A stretch of DNA of 43,373 nucleotides from an uncultured Clostridia bacterium (GTDB lineage Bacteria; Bacillota; Clostridia; Oscillospirales; Oscillospiraceae). The DNA lies in the NCBI GenBank assembly GCA_945949735.1, contig CAMFFO010000004.1:1-43373 (forward strand). Direction: 5' to 3'. A program made the translations under genes and the position numbers. Under the pieces are notes generated by a model. The model saw only the letters and a list, made by a program, of their open reading frames with translations, searched no databases and had not been told where the DNA came from. Positions 37,601 through 43,373 of this stretch are shown here, in pieces. The first letter of the stretch is position 1. The number at the start of each line of letters is the position of its first letter.

Positions 37601-40419
37601 ACGGTTTGAACATGAACGACAAGCAGCAGTATAAGCTGTTCGGCGAGTACCTGACTGTGAAACACGGGCCAGAGCGCCTTGCGGAGGGTATGCGTATCTT
37701 TGCGGATGATCGGAAAAACAGCACGGCATGGATGCAGAACCGGCAGGCGCAGCTTGAACAGCAGTACCCGGAGTTCAAGGAAATTTCTGAAAGGCTGTAC
37801 CAGTTCCAGGCGGACTTCCTGCAAACCTGGGGCGTTGATACCGGCCTTGTTTCCCAGCAATCCGCAGAGGAATGGGCGAAGCGCTGGAAGTTCTATGTCC
37901 CGTTCAACCGCGCCGTCAGCGAGGAGAAACGGGGCATCGGAGCAAAGCGCGGCTTTGCCAACCAGAACAGCACCATCAAGCAGGCGCGTGGCAGCGGCCT
38001 CGACATCGTTCATCCTGTGGATAATATCATCAATAACCTGGTTAAGATGGTGAATGCTGGCGTCCGAAACAATGTCATGCGCCGGATCACGGACGAAGCG
38101 GAACACCTGGGCGCCGACGCTGCTTTCCTCGAAAAAATTCCTACCCCGATGGTAAAGCGCGAGTTCGATATGACCGGCGTTAAGACGCAGCTCTCTGACT
38201 GGATCGAAGGCAGTACCATGAACCAGACGGACAAGGACCAGGCGACCGGCATCATCAGCAATCTGGACGACGTCCTTGCCCAGTACGGCAGAGGCAAGGC
38301 ACACGGGGATGTGATTACCGTTTTGAAGGGCGGGCAGCAGGAGTTCTGGAAGATCAACGACCCGCTGATGCTTTCCTCCATCACCAATATGTCCCCCAAG
38401 AAGATGGACGGCATCCTGGATGCATACGCCGTCGTGAGCCGGTTCATGACCGGGAACATCACGGGCAACAACATCATCTGGTCCCTGTTCTCCAACTTCC
38501 CTCGGGATCTCGGAACCTTCTTCACCTATTCCAAGGTGAGGAACCCCGTCAAGGTGTTTGCCTCTATGGGAAGTGCCTACGTGAACCAGATCAAGGGCGA
38601 CAATGCGGACCCACTCTTTAAGGAATACCTGGCAATGGGCGGCGGAAAGACCAGCGCATACACGGCGGATCGTGACCTTGCAAAAAAGGCCCGCAAGTCT
38701 CTTTCGGAGAAGAAGATCGACGTGAATCCCCTGGACTGGATCACCTTCGTCAGCGATACCGTGGAGCTTGGTCCCCGCTTTGCGACCTACAAGCTCATGC
38801 GGCAGACCGGCATGAATCCCCAGGAGGCCTTTTACGAGGCCTGCGACATCACGGTGAACTTCCGGCGCAGCGGTGACGTTTCCCGGCAGATCAACAAGGT
38901 GGTCCCGTTCTTCAACGCCAGCGTGCAGGGCCTCGACAAGTTCCGCCGCTGGATCACCGCAGCGGACGCACCGCAGGCGGACCGGGCAAAGACAGTCCGC
39001 AGCCGGATGATTGCCTATATCGCCGTCAGCGCCGCCCTTGCCGCCGTGTTCTACGGCATCAACAACGGCGACGATGACAAGGAAAAGGACTACCAGCAGC
39101 TCTCCAATTACACCAAGAACACCTACTGGAATATCCCCATCGGCGACGGCAAATACTTCGCTATCCCAAAGCCCCGCGAACTGGCGGTCCTCTCCTCCTT
39201 CTTCGAGACCTGCATGGAGTACGGCCTCGGCGGCAATGAACACGCATTCGACGAGTTCTATGAGTACGCGACGGACAACTTCCTGCCCAGCGTGGCGAGC
39301 GACATTGCACAGGCTCCCGTAAATGGCCCGCTGGAATCCGGCATGGGAGCAATCGGAAGTCTCGGCATTATCGGCGTTGTGGGATACCTGGGCGCCAACC
39401 GGGACTTCATGGGGAGGCCTATCGTTTCCTCCGGTTTGCAGAACCTGGAGCCGAAGGACCAGTACACGGAACGCACATCCAAGATCGCGTACTGGGTCGG
39501 GCAGGCATTCAACGTCAGCCCGCAGAGGGTGGACTACTTCTTCAACTCCACCCTGGGCGGATGGTGGAAAGCGCAAAAGGCCTTGTTTCCCGTCGGGAAA
39601 GAAAATGTGGACCTCACCCTGGGCGTGCAGAATACCTACATCAAGGACAACCAGTATTCCACCGATCTGGTGAACTGGCTGTACGATAAGGCGGACGCAT
39701 CGAACCGGGCCAAAAACAGCGACCAGGAGGACATGGAGAAGGCCATCGAATACAAGATGGACAGCAATATGACCACGTTCTACTCCCGCTATTACAAGCT
39801 GGCGAAGTCCGCCGCGGAGACCACAAGCACCAGAGCGACCCGCCAGATCGTCCTGGATATGATCCTGGAATACCGGAAGTCCGCGGACACCGGCGCATCC
39901 ACCAAGGCGCAGGACGCCGTTTGCGCTGTCTGTGATAAGGAGGGCAGCACAGAGTTCCTGCCCAGCGTGATGCAGAGTACCATCAAGGACGGCGACGGTA
40001 CCCAGCACACCCTGTCCGATGTTCAGTATGTGGAGTACCAGACCGACTATCTTCGCATCTACTGGGAGAACGTGGAGCAGAATCTCTCTGGCTCGAAAAC
40101 CGACGCGGAAAAGGCTGCTATCCTGAAATCTGCAAAGGAAGTGGCAAAGGAGCAGGCCACCAACCGGACGTTGAAGCGCATCGGCGCGGAGGCCACCAGT
40201 TTTCAGGAGAAGTACAAGAATGTCGGAACAAATGATGTGATCCAGTTCCAGGCACAGCTGGACCTTGCGGATGACGATGGCAGCCTTAAGCAGGATGAAG
40301 TCATCAACATCCTGCAAGCCATGATCCAGGAGGGCCTCTCCTATGATGACGCCTATCTCCTGTTCCACTCCAGGTATGACAGCGACAAGAATAACCCATG
40401 GCGGCGGTATAAGCCGTAA
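28612..40419 (+). CDS. Large polyvalent protein: ART-like, N6-methylase, SNF2-type helicase, HELGH metallopeptidase, C-terminal LPD38-like region
   Basis: RBS AAGGAGG; methylase MLEPSAGVGRF and DLVIGNVPFG; helicase RVGAGKTYE, DEAHNFKN, NEGRGLRQGN; peptidase ISHELGHALN; ART-like YRNLKF/FTSTS/RQQEVIL. Confidence 0.9.
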   Translation: MSTIQERLAKMREDGIKQTKKSSAVTRVQSGQTTTIQDRLAKMREDGLKQTGKPASTAPAKEYDLSGEAWTRSTPSQAKLPSGYTSSQERELAQLRRQKQQAQVDLDADAMNEIDARMKSIRSDAGKQTFGDRASDTFSSMFSGSAASAVNTAGLAVNLFRDPDYNRRQIASLEKVLSTGRTTDGKTVTPGMRQQIQDSIDRMNAEISEWESQDSLTNRLYRVADRMQDESAAYQQSAKSGLGKVGGMVVDAATSMGQSTIDGLIGAATGTGMLPFVARAFGGATQEARRGGADLDQQMLYGSTEAAKEYISERIFGLTLPQKLIGKAGIGGLDGIVERSIRKAVSKIESDFGQKAVGGLLTWVASGVTEGLEEGAGDLIENILINPNFRSWDPDTRTTEEKFSDAFYDMLVGGLSGLMGGVTNLSYDNSEARAMRNSRLSASTSENSPVSSRGSVYDDSRVRQSADTSLPLDVSQATETPKSSVKATPSVLETVTPSAAVSAQIQKRNVQQVADFAQTTGKAMSRVMTSMYNQDQAPEDYTAGMMKAYSIGKSGGAQEAIAGIRGINDLQARSAYLAGQADAESAAAPVAETKEADYTVENSNGLASLSESLKSSGKVVQDGIRYTVKETESGYYTRIDQADGTGGYVENARANAYKSGPFATREEAVSDLLAVARSSFYPEESDWVDSIDWNAVGAELERRKATGQSPVDEMLRQAERIAEKQFGTNNVKEDIENGTEGVAEVSDEGTVRETGAGRQDAGRLLDGVPAEDVQADARGGDLGADASAESGGTGGLSRGAASERPAGVRGSGVHQGAGVQSADGGVSEFREFDADGNPVYATNREEAGVEAYDHLAMKQARADADKKYGIAPDESRSLAGYTQTTFSMMNRKMLDGTVDPVKDQPVVDRVLAALKKFPAFEGQTYRNLKFKTEEQYNDFLEKHAAGKTVTLKSFTSTSKRPNGYPLFGDRVVHMVISGKTGADISDTYGIPRQQEVILLPGTEIEIASVTTANDGHPLIYAQEVATHGVETDHGNARSAQGPAGNRRKDRSGRPGPGGDGGQSGAVRKSARDHDGRDGVLSERGESDPALTTEETSVPATTEEQIAEKADLGNQEQPKGQNYVIPAKGGAKLPTTPKARFKANTDAIKALRTIMAEGRLATPQEQEALAKYTGWGGITDAFDEKKADWAKEYKQLKNLLDDGEYKAARASILDAYYTDPAVIQGMYNGLAGIGFNGGRMLEPSAGVGRFIGAMPQEMAGGVQSWTAVELDKITGNIAKYLYPNADVRVQGFEATKIPDNYMDLVIGNVPFGNVAVADKAYPASVTKSIHNYFIAKSLDKLRPGGVACLITSSGTMDAVGADARGYFMKKADLIGAIRLPNTAFEGTGTGVVSDILVFKKREPGTAYKGESFLEVTRKPWEGPNMYGSYEINEYFANHPEMVLGTAAYGKGQYGRSVVTYNPLGTKASLQKQIEKAFGNIKVQMEYPAQRTQEEIRAEIKADAVNGKQGAIVSKNGKLYKNDGGKLVEASEYKGADIQRVAALVGIRDAARTLLDLQLDGGGEKAIAAARKKLNTLYDAFVKENGILNSPRNRKLLSGNVDAPFIRALENYDKDSGKATKAAIFTKNTVTAVRTVTHADTVEEALTVSMNETGGVDVNRIAQLTGRSADSVREDLLERGLVFKNRNGDLESAELYLSGNVRAKLRDAEALAEGDKSYERNIEALKKVIPADIPGEEIKVRIGATWVPDAVYSEFASEMLGGAGVSWKNGRRVPAIQVQYNRHVGKFFVEVNDSWLRNRPENTSNWGTKDYPFIGGRNSILESALNNKTVAVWRSVGETRVLDKQATAAAQEKMETVLAEFQRWLWSDETRKKDLSGLYNDVFNNTVTPKYDGSHLTVNGSNPDMEMRPHQKNAVQRIINSGGNTLLAHRVGAGKTYEMAAAAMKLRQLGIVKKPLIIAPKNLVAQWGNEFLSYFPAAKILVLESTDFTPTNRKLFANRIATGDYDAVIMSYEQFGAVPMSVENQEEFYQSQIDALEMAILESKRASGKDPSIRDMERSKKSFEAKLKKLGDSKKDVDNIDFEQLGVDALFVDEAHNFKNLFYTTKMQGIADLGNKEGSQRAFDLYMKVRYLQKLNGGRGIVFATATPVMNSVVELYTMQRYLQGDLLDAKGLTNFDAWANQFGDVVTIRKMKTGGNGYEIKQSLSKYKNLGEMQQMFRSFADVIVDAADLPYLKIPKMKTGKRIVVECDPSPFQEQFMEELGKRAEALRGAGKGGSEDHIFKVFNDGKKISYTQRMIDSSLPYEDGGKIMKCVENVSRIWNESKDIKGTQLIFCDQGTPGGAEATRGAALYADIKNLLVGAGIPENQIAFIHDATTGEAKSRLFKDVNDGKVRVLLGSTSTMGVGMNAQKRIVAMHELNAPDRPGDLEQNEGRGLRQGNMNDEVAVYAYVTKKTFDSRQWDNLKRKATFIHQVMSGEYNGREAAGDGDLALSAAEISAIASDNPLIMEQFEISEKINNLEMLERAHTKEVLDAKERIKKAEREIATDEITLKQLKADLASRQDTAGDKFQIIVGGKTYTERKAAGAAIIAAAKKHLNLNADTESSTEIGTFAGFKLLVTSKGDMLLRGAGQYRGTVNMEDATGTITRLQNVADRIETMMKATEARIAEDKSAIKKLEKTAAAPFAKAGELIAAKVRESEIMAELNPPSEQAVSAAEAEGDVENMVDDDIATDAAPHPERWQASRVGDPGKAPKPLSEIVEQIRHDFGLNITQGHIRGAGVRGQYDRQNNGIRARIANDLPTISHELGHALNVRWDVLGKRGSNLTDAMRKELEGGLSDEMKANYQPKQYLSEGYAEYIRKFLQNRETAAIDYPEFTKHFLNSLSTKDAAILEQLADEINAYYSLDADTATSSIRLREEGAPDARTWGEKIKAKASVLYQAWVDSNHGIWEFDKATGANTYKLATNAAYSDAIAGQIITGDLTDVNGQYVGPGLKAALHGLNMNDKQQYKLFGEYLTVKHGPERLAEGMRIFADDRKNSTAWMQNRQAQLEQQYPEFKEISERLYQFQADFLQTWGVDTGLVSQQSAEEWAKRWKFYVPFNRAVSEEKRGIGAKRGFANQNSTIKQARGSGLDIVHPVDNIINNLVKMVNAGVRNNVMRRITDEAEHLGADAAFLEKIPTPMVKREFDMTGVKTQLSDWIEGSTMNQTDKDQATGIISNLDDVLAQYGRGKAHGDVITVLKGGQQEFWKINDPLMLSSITNMSPKKMDGILDAYAVVSRFMTGNITGNNIIWSLFSNFPRDLGTFFTYSKVRNPVKVFASMGSAYVNQIKGDNADPLFKEYLAMGGGKTSAYTADRDLAKKARKSLSEKKIDVNPLDWITFVSDTVELGPRFATYKLMRQTGMNPQEAFYEACDITVNFRRSGDVSRQINKVVPFFNASVQGLDKFRRWITAADAPQADRAKTVRSRMIAYIAVSAALAAVFYGINNGDDDKEKDYQQLSNYTKNTYWNIPIGDGKYFAIPKPRELAVLSSFFETCMEYGLGGNEHAFDEFYEYATDNFLPSVASDIAQAPVNGPLESGMGAIGSLGIIGVVGYLGANRDFMGRPIVSSGLQNLEPKDQYTERTSKIAYWVGQAFNVSPQRVDYFFNSTLGGWWKAQKALFPVGKENVDLTLGVQNTYIKDNQYSTDLVNWLYDKADASNRAKNSDQEDMEKAIEYKMDSNMTTFYSRYYKLAKSAAETTSTRATRQIVLDMILEYRKSADTGASTKAQDAVCAVCDKEGSTEFLPSVMQSTIKDGDGTQHTLSDVQYVEYQTDYLRIYWENVEQNLSGSKTDAEKAAILKSAKEVAKEQATNRTLKRIGAEATSFQEKYKNVGTNDVIQFQAQLDLADDDGSLKQDEVINILQAMIQEGLSYDDAYLLFHSRYDSDKNNPWRRYKP
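30821..31090 (+). CDS. Nested overlapping gene 1 (89 aa) inside the polyvalent protein gene, alternative frame
   Basis: ATG with AAGGAGG at 30805-30811; protein-like composition MAQKAWQKYLTKEQYEKLGPDGRMLADYWTEFLPKMSKRM; high GC3 in this frame. Confidence 0.75.
   Translation: MAQKAWQKYLTKEQYEKLGPDGRMLADYWTEFLPKMSKRMHAAGTLVPTLQQKAVELEDYHVELLQSGLREYEALEFIKEQVYSLPMEE
31691..31882 (+). CDS. Nested overlapping gene 2 (63 aa) inside the polyvalent protein gene, same alternative frame
   Basis: ATG with AGGAGGT at 31676-31682; MEWKQIMEMHDPHKALLAIVEKIEADDLGLVEMEDRVEQYANLHGITTDEMAFYPNGERVIQP. Confidence 0.75.
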   Translation: MEWKQIMEMHDPHKALLAIVEKIEADDLGLVEMEDRVEQYANLHGITTDEMAFYPNGERVIQP

Positions 40420-40422
40420 TAT

Positions 40423-40453
40423 AAAACCGGCAGGCATCACGCCTGCCGGTTTT
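40423..40453. terminator. Bidirectional terminator
   Basis: AAAACCGGCAGGC-ATCAC-GCCTGCCGGTTTT, 13-bp perfect stem with A/T tracts on both sides, between convergent genes. Confidence 0.9.
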
Positions 40454-40775
40454 CAATTTCTCTAAATATGAAAAAGTAACCGGCAAAGATTGAAACCGCG
40501 GAAAGAGTCTTTGATAGCATGCCGGCATAGCTGCAAAACCATACGTCTATCCATGATAGCGGAAAAACGAAAATTCCAAATACAAAAGCAAGTTCCTTTT
40601 TTATTTCGCTCTTCAAGCAAACGTCGTCTATTTCTTCGTGGAATACTATACGGTCTGATACTTCACATTCTGCAATTTCTCTTTTTCTGTTTCTGATCTT
40701 TACTGAAATGAACGCTATACGGACTATAGAAATAAAACAGACAATCGCAATTATTGCAACAGAAAAAGCATTCAC
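40437..40775 (-). CDS. Small multi-TM membrane protein (moron-like)
   Basis: Only convincing minus-strand gene; GTG start at 40775 with upstream GGGAGGG; hydrophobic segments at both ends; AT-richer than surroundings. Confidence 0.65.
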   Translation of the reverse strand: MNAFSVAIIAIVCFISIVRIAFISVKIRNRKREIAECEVSDRIVFHEEIDDVCLKSEIKKELAFVFGIFVFPLSWIDVWFCSYAGMLSKTLSAVSIFAGYFFIFREIENRQA

Positions 40776-40858
40776 TAAAAACCCTCCCCAAAAATCCCCT
40801 TCTCGGGGGTGAAATGTCCGCATGCTGTTTGCTATGCTGGAGCAAAGGTGGTGATACC

Positions 40859-41164
40859 GTGGATAAACTGCTATTACTTTCCGGAATTGCCGGAAGCGTC
40901 ACCAGCATTTTTGCCTGCCTATGTCTTTTCGTGAAGCCTATTCGGAATAAGCTCCTGGGCCTGAACGACATCCGGGACGGGCAGAAGTGCCTTCTTCGTG
41001 GTGAGATGCTGCACACATATTACAAGCATCACGAAGAGAACCGCATCCGGCAGTATGAATATGAGAACTTTATCTATTCATACAAAGCCTATAAGGCCCT
41101 GGGCGGGAACTCGTTCATTGATAAGATATACCGCGAAGTCCAGACCTGGGAGGTATATACCTGA
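40859..41164 (+). CDS. Small membrane-anchored phage protein
   Basis: GTG start with RBS AAAGGTGG; N-terminal TM then charged helix. Confidence 0.6.
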   Translation: MDKLLLLSGIAGSVTSIFACLCLFVKPIRNKLLGLNDIRDGQKCLLRGEMLHTYYKHHEENRIRQYEYENFIYSYKAYKALGGNSFIDKIYREVQTWEVYT

Positions 41165-41409
41165 TGAAACATGGGAAAAAGACGTCAAATCTGGTCTTGC
41201 TGATTATGGGCGTGTTCCTGTTTGCGTTCATCATCTGCATGATCGTCATTTTCTGCGAGAAAGGCAGCGTCCCGGACACCCTCATCCAGTGTGTCATGGG
41301 GGCTGGTGGCGTTGAGGCCGCCGCTCTCGCGTGGATCAAGGCAACCAAAGTCAAATCAGGAAGTATTTCCAAAACGGAAACAGTTGAAGAAAGTGAGGAA
41401 GAACCATGA
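41164..41409 (+). CDS. Small membrane protein
   Basis: TM segment LVLLIMGVFLFAFIICMIVIF; overlaps next ORF. Confidence 0.6.
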   Translation: MKHGKKTSNLVLLIMGVFLFAFIICMIVIFCEKGSVPDTLIQCVMGAGGVEAAALAWIKATKVKSGSISKTETVEESEEEP

Positions 41410-42140
41410 AACAGTACATCGGAACAAAGATGATCGAGGCGGAGCCCTGCAAGGCGTGGAAGTCCACCAACGGCCACAGAATCGGTGAGGACGGCTACAA
41501 GGTCCGCTACGCCGACGGCTATGAGAGCTGGTCTCCCAAGGACGTCTTTGAGAAGGCGTATCTGCCCCTGACCGTGAATGACCGTCTGCGGACCGCCGCT
41601 CCCAGCATCAGCCAGGAGATGGTGGACGACTTCATCGTGGCCCGGGAGGTCACCACCATGGGCGACAAGTGCACCGTGGTCCATGCCGTCCTGCGGAACG
41701 GCTTCGAGATCGTGGAGAGCTCCGCCTGTGTCAGCGCGGAGAACTACGACGAGAAGCTGGGCGCGGACATCTGCATGAAGAAGATCAAGGACAAGGTGTG
41801 GTTCCTGCTGGGTTTCCTGCTCCAGACGGCGGTCAACGGGGTGGACGGCAGCGGCAACCAGGGAGAGACGCCTGTCAAAAATTCCATGTCCTTCGGACAG
41901 GCCATCGAGGCCATGCGCCGGGGCGCTAAAGTGCGGCGCCGGGGCTGGAATGGGAAGAACCAGCACATTGAGCTGGCGTCCGCCATCAGCTATGTGAACC
42001 CGGATGGTTCCGTGGTCAATGCTGAGCATGATGCTATCGGCAACAAGGCCATTGCGTTCTGCGGGACCTCCGGCGTCCAGATGGGCTGGCTTGCCAGTCA
42101 GGCGGATATGCTGGCGGATGACTGGGAGATCGTGGAGTAA
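41406..42140 (+). CDS. Gp49/66-like plus DUF2829-like fusion protein
   Basis: N-terminal ISQEMVDDFIV...CTVVHAVLRNGFEIVESSACV; C-terminal MSFGQAIEAMRRGAKVRRRGWNGKNQHIEL. Confidence 0.75.
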   Translation: MKQYIGTKMIEAEPCKAWKSTNGHRIGEDGYKVRYADGYESWSPKDVFEKAYLPLTVNDRLRTAAPSISQEMVDDFIVAREVTTMGDKCTVVHAVLRNGFEIVESSACVSAENYDEKLGADICMKKIKDKVWFLLGFLLQTAVNGVDGSGNQGETPVKNSMSFGQAIEAMRRGAKVRRRGWNGKNQHIELASAISYVNPDGSVVNAEHDAIGNKAIAFCGTSGVQMGWLASQADMLADDWEIVE

Positions 42141-42155
42141 GAAAGGAGCAAAACA

Positions 42156-42392
42156 ATGAATGACATTATCCGTAAACTGACCAGCCGGAAGTTTCTGCTG
42201 GCCCTGGTTGGCGTAGCATCCGGCCTCGCGCTGGCCTTCGGCGTGGACGGAAACGAGATCACCCAGATGGTTTCCGCCGTCGGCGGTATCATCGCCGCAG
42301 CCGGCAGCGCGATCGCTTACATCAATGCCGAAGCGAAGGTGGACGCCGCAGCTGCCGGAAAGGGGAATCCCGATGAAAACGCTGGTACCTAA
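42156..42392 (+). CDS. Phage holin
   Basis: RBS AAAGGAG; KLTSRKFLLALVGVASGLALAFGVDGNEITQMVSAVGGIIAAAGSAIAYINAEAKVDA; immediately upstream of endolysin. Confidence 0.8.
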   Translation: MNDIIRKLTSRKFLLALVGVASGLALAFGVDGNEITQMVSAVGGIIAAAGSAIAYINAEAKVDAAAAGKGNPDENAGT

Positions 42393-42840
42393 GACCCGCG
42401 ATGCTGTTCTTGCCATCGCGGCGTGGCAGATCGGCGTGACGGAATCCCCCGCCGGGTCCAACCGGCAGAAGTACGGCCTTACCGCCGGTCAAAATGGCGT
42501 ACCTTGGTGTCTGTGGTTCGTCTGGTGGGTGTTCCGCGAGGCTGGCTTCTCTTTGTACAAGACCGGCAGCTGCACCACCCTGGCGAACCGGTACAAGGCA
42601 GCTGGCCAGTGGGTCGCATCCGGCTTCAAACCCGGGGACATCCTCATGTTCGATTTCTCCGGGAAGAAGTCTAAGACAGAACACACCGGAATCCTCGAAT
42701 CCATCGACAAGGACGGCAACCTCATCACCATTGAGGGCAATACCGGAACCGGAAACGACGCCAACGGCGGGACCGTCATGCGTCGGACCAGGAGCCCGAA
42801 GTATGTCACCGGAGCTTGCCGACCTGGGTACAACATGTAA
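42373..42840 (+). CDS. CHAP-domain endolysin
   Basis: AAWQIGVTESPAGSNRQKYG...GVPWCLWFVWWVF...KPGDILMFDFSGKKSKTEHTGILES. Confidence 0.85.
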   Translation: MKTLVPKTRDAVLAIAAWQIGVTESPAGSNRQKYGLTAGQNGVPWCLWFVWWVFREAGFSLYKTGSCTTLANRYKAAGQWVASGFKPGDILMFDFSGKKSKTEHTGILESIDKDGNLITIEGNTGTGNDANGGTVMRRTRSPKYVTGACRPGYNM

Positions 42841-42905
42841 TTATTTCAAGGTTTAATCATCTTTTTTATAAGAATACCACCGTATCATGGTATCGTCAAT
42901 ATGCG

Positions 42906-42915
42906 AATCATGATT
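42906..42915. promoter_or_regulatory. Putative repressor operator
   Basis: AATCATGATT perfect palindrome upstream of the Xre gene; related TTTAATCATCT at 42852-42862. Confidence 0.4.
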
Positions 42916-42932
42916 AAAAAGGCGGTGGCTGC

Positions 42933-43178
42933 GTGCGTGTTTATCCAATGGACCGCGAACGGTTCAATCTGTGCGGTTCCCGTGTGAAGGAAGCCAGGCA
43001 GCGTTCCGGAATGAGCCAGGATGCTTTATCCATCAAGCTACAGCTTCTTGGACTTCAAATCGGACAAATGGCAATCAGCAGAATGGAAACCGGAAAGAGA
43101 ATCGTGCCGGACTTTGAACTCCCCGTTCTTGCCGAAGCGCTCGGCGTCAGCGTGGACTGGCTCCTCGGTATAGAATAA
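42933..43178 (+). CDS. Xre-family HTH repressor
   Basis: GSRVKEARQRSGMSQDALSIKLQLLGLQIGQMAISRMETGKRIVPDFELPVLAEALGVSVDWLLG. Confidence 0.88.
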   Translation: MRVYPMDRERFNLCGSRVKEARQRSGMSQDALSIKLQLLGLQIGQMAISRMETGKRIVPDFELPVLAEALGVSVDWLLGIE

Positions 43179-43207
43179 TCCCCCCTGCTTACTTTGCAGG
43201 GGGGATT
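43177..43207 (+). terminator. Hairpin after Xre gene, possible terminator
   Basis: AATCCCCCCTGC-TTACTTT-GCAGGGGGGATT 12-bp stem, weak T tract. Confidence 0.55.
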
Positions 43208-43245
43208 TCATGTATTCCGACTTTACAAAGCGGCGCCGCATCGCT

Positions 43246-43258
43246 ATGATTTAATCAT
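43246..43258. promoter_or_regulatory. Putative repressor operator upstream of transposase copy
   Basis: ATGATT-T-AATCAT interrupted palindrome; TTTAATCATCT 11-mer shared with 42852-42862. Confidence 0.4.
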
Positions 43259-43259
43259 C

Positions 43260-43373
43260 TAATACATAATCGGGAGGAATCCTCAATGCGCCTGAGCTGG
43301 AATGATATGCTGACCATTGAAAAAATGCTGAAGCAGGGATACAAGGCCCCTGCTATCGCCAGGAAGATCGGAT
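43260..43373 (+). repeat. Second, truncated copy of the transposase 5' end (terminal near-repeat of 1..114)
   Basis: 55 nt identical to 1..55, then 11 mismatches in 59 nt, 10 of them synonymous. Confidence 0.92.

Noticed and set aside
35800-40440. 1546-aa minus-strand ORF antisense to the giant gene
   Set aside because: Composition (Leu/Val/His/Gly rich, no recognisable motif) is typical of antisense frames of GC3-biased genes; the sense strand encodes clear domains.
1-43373. CRISPR arrays or tRNA genes
   Set aside because: No regularly spaced repeat array or recognisable tRNA seen by eye; a tRNAscan/CRISPR-finder run would be needed to exclude them formally.

Overview
The window reads as an essentially complete temperate phage genome of podovirus-like layout, probably from a Firmicutes/Clostridia host. 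Almost every gene is on the + strand. Order: IS30-family DDE transposase, early/recombination/replication genes, DUF1064 nuclease, TerS/TerL, portal, Prp-like cysteine protease, scaffold, N4-gp56-like capsid, giant tail fibre, diversity-generating retroelement (DGR), tail/ejection genes, 3935-aa polyvalent protein, holin/endolysin, Xre repressor. Main observations: (1) A complete DGR: a VR at the 3' end of the 2122-aa fibre and a TR 634 bp downstream, with all 9 VR/TR differences at TR adenines, an Avd-like ORF, a YMDD reverse transcriptase and a post-VR hairpin. (2) A 3935-aa polyvalent protein combining ADP-ribosyltransferase-like, methylase, SNF2-helicase, HELGH-peptidase and C-terminal modules, with two small genes nested in an alternative frame inside its linkers, each with a strong Shine-Dalgarno. 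(3) A Prp-like protease directly upstream of scaffold and capsid proteins that both carry L27/Prp-like N-terminal motifs. (4) An IS30-type transposase as the only recombinase seen. The contig ends share exactly 55 nt and then diverge almost only synonymously, which suggests a circular genome with allelic variation, or tandem copies. All functional names come from reading motifs by eye; no database search was run.
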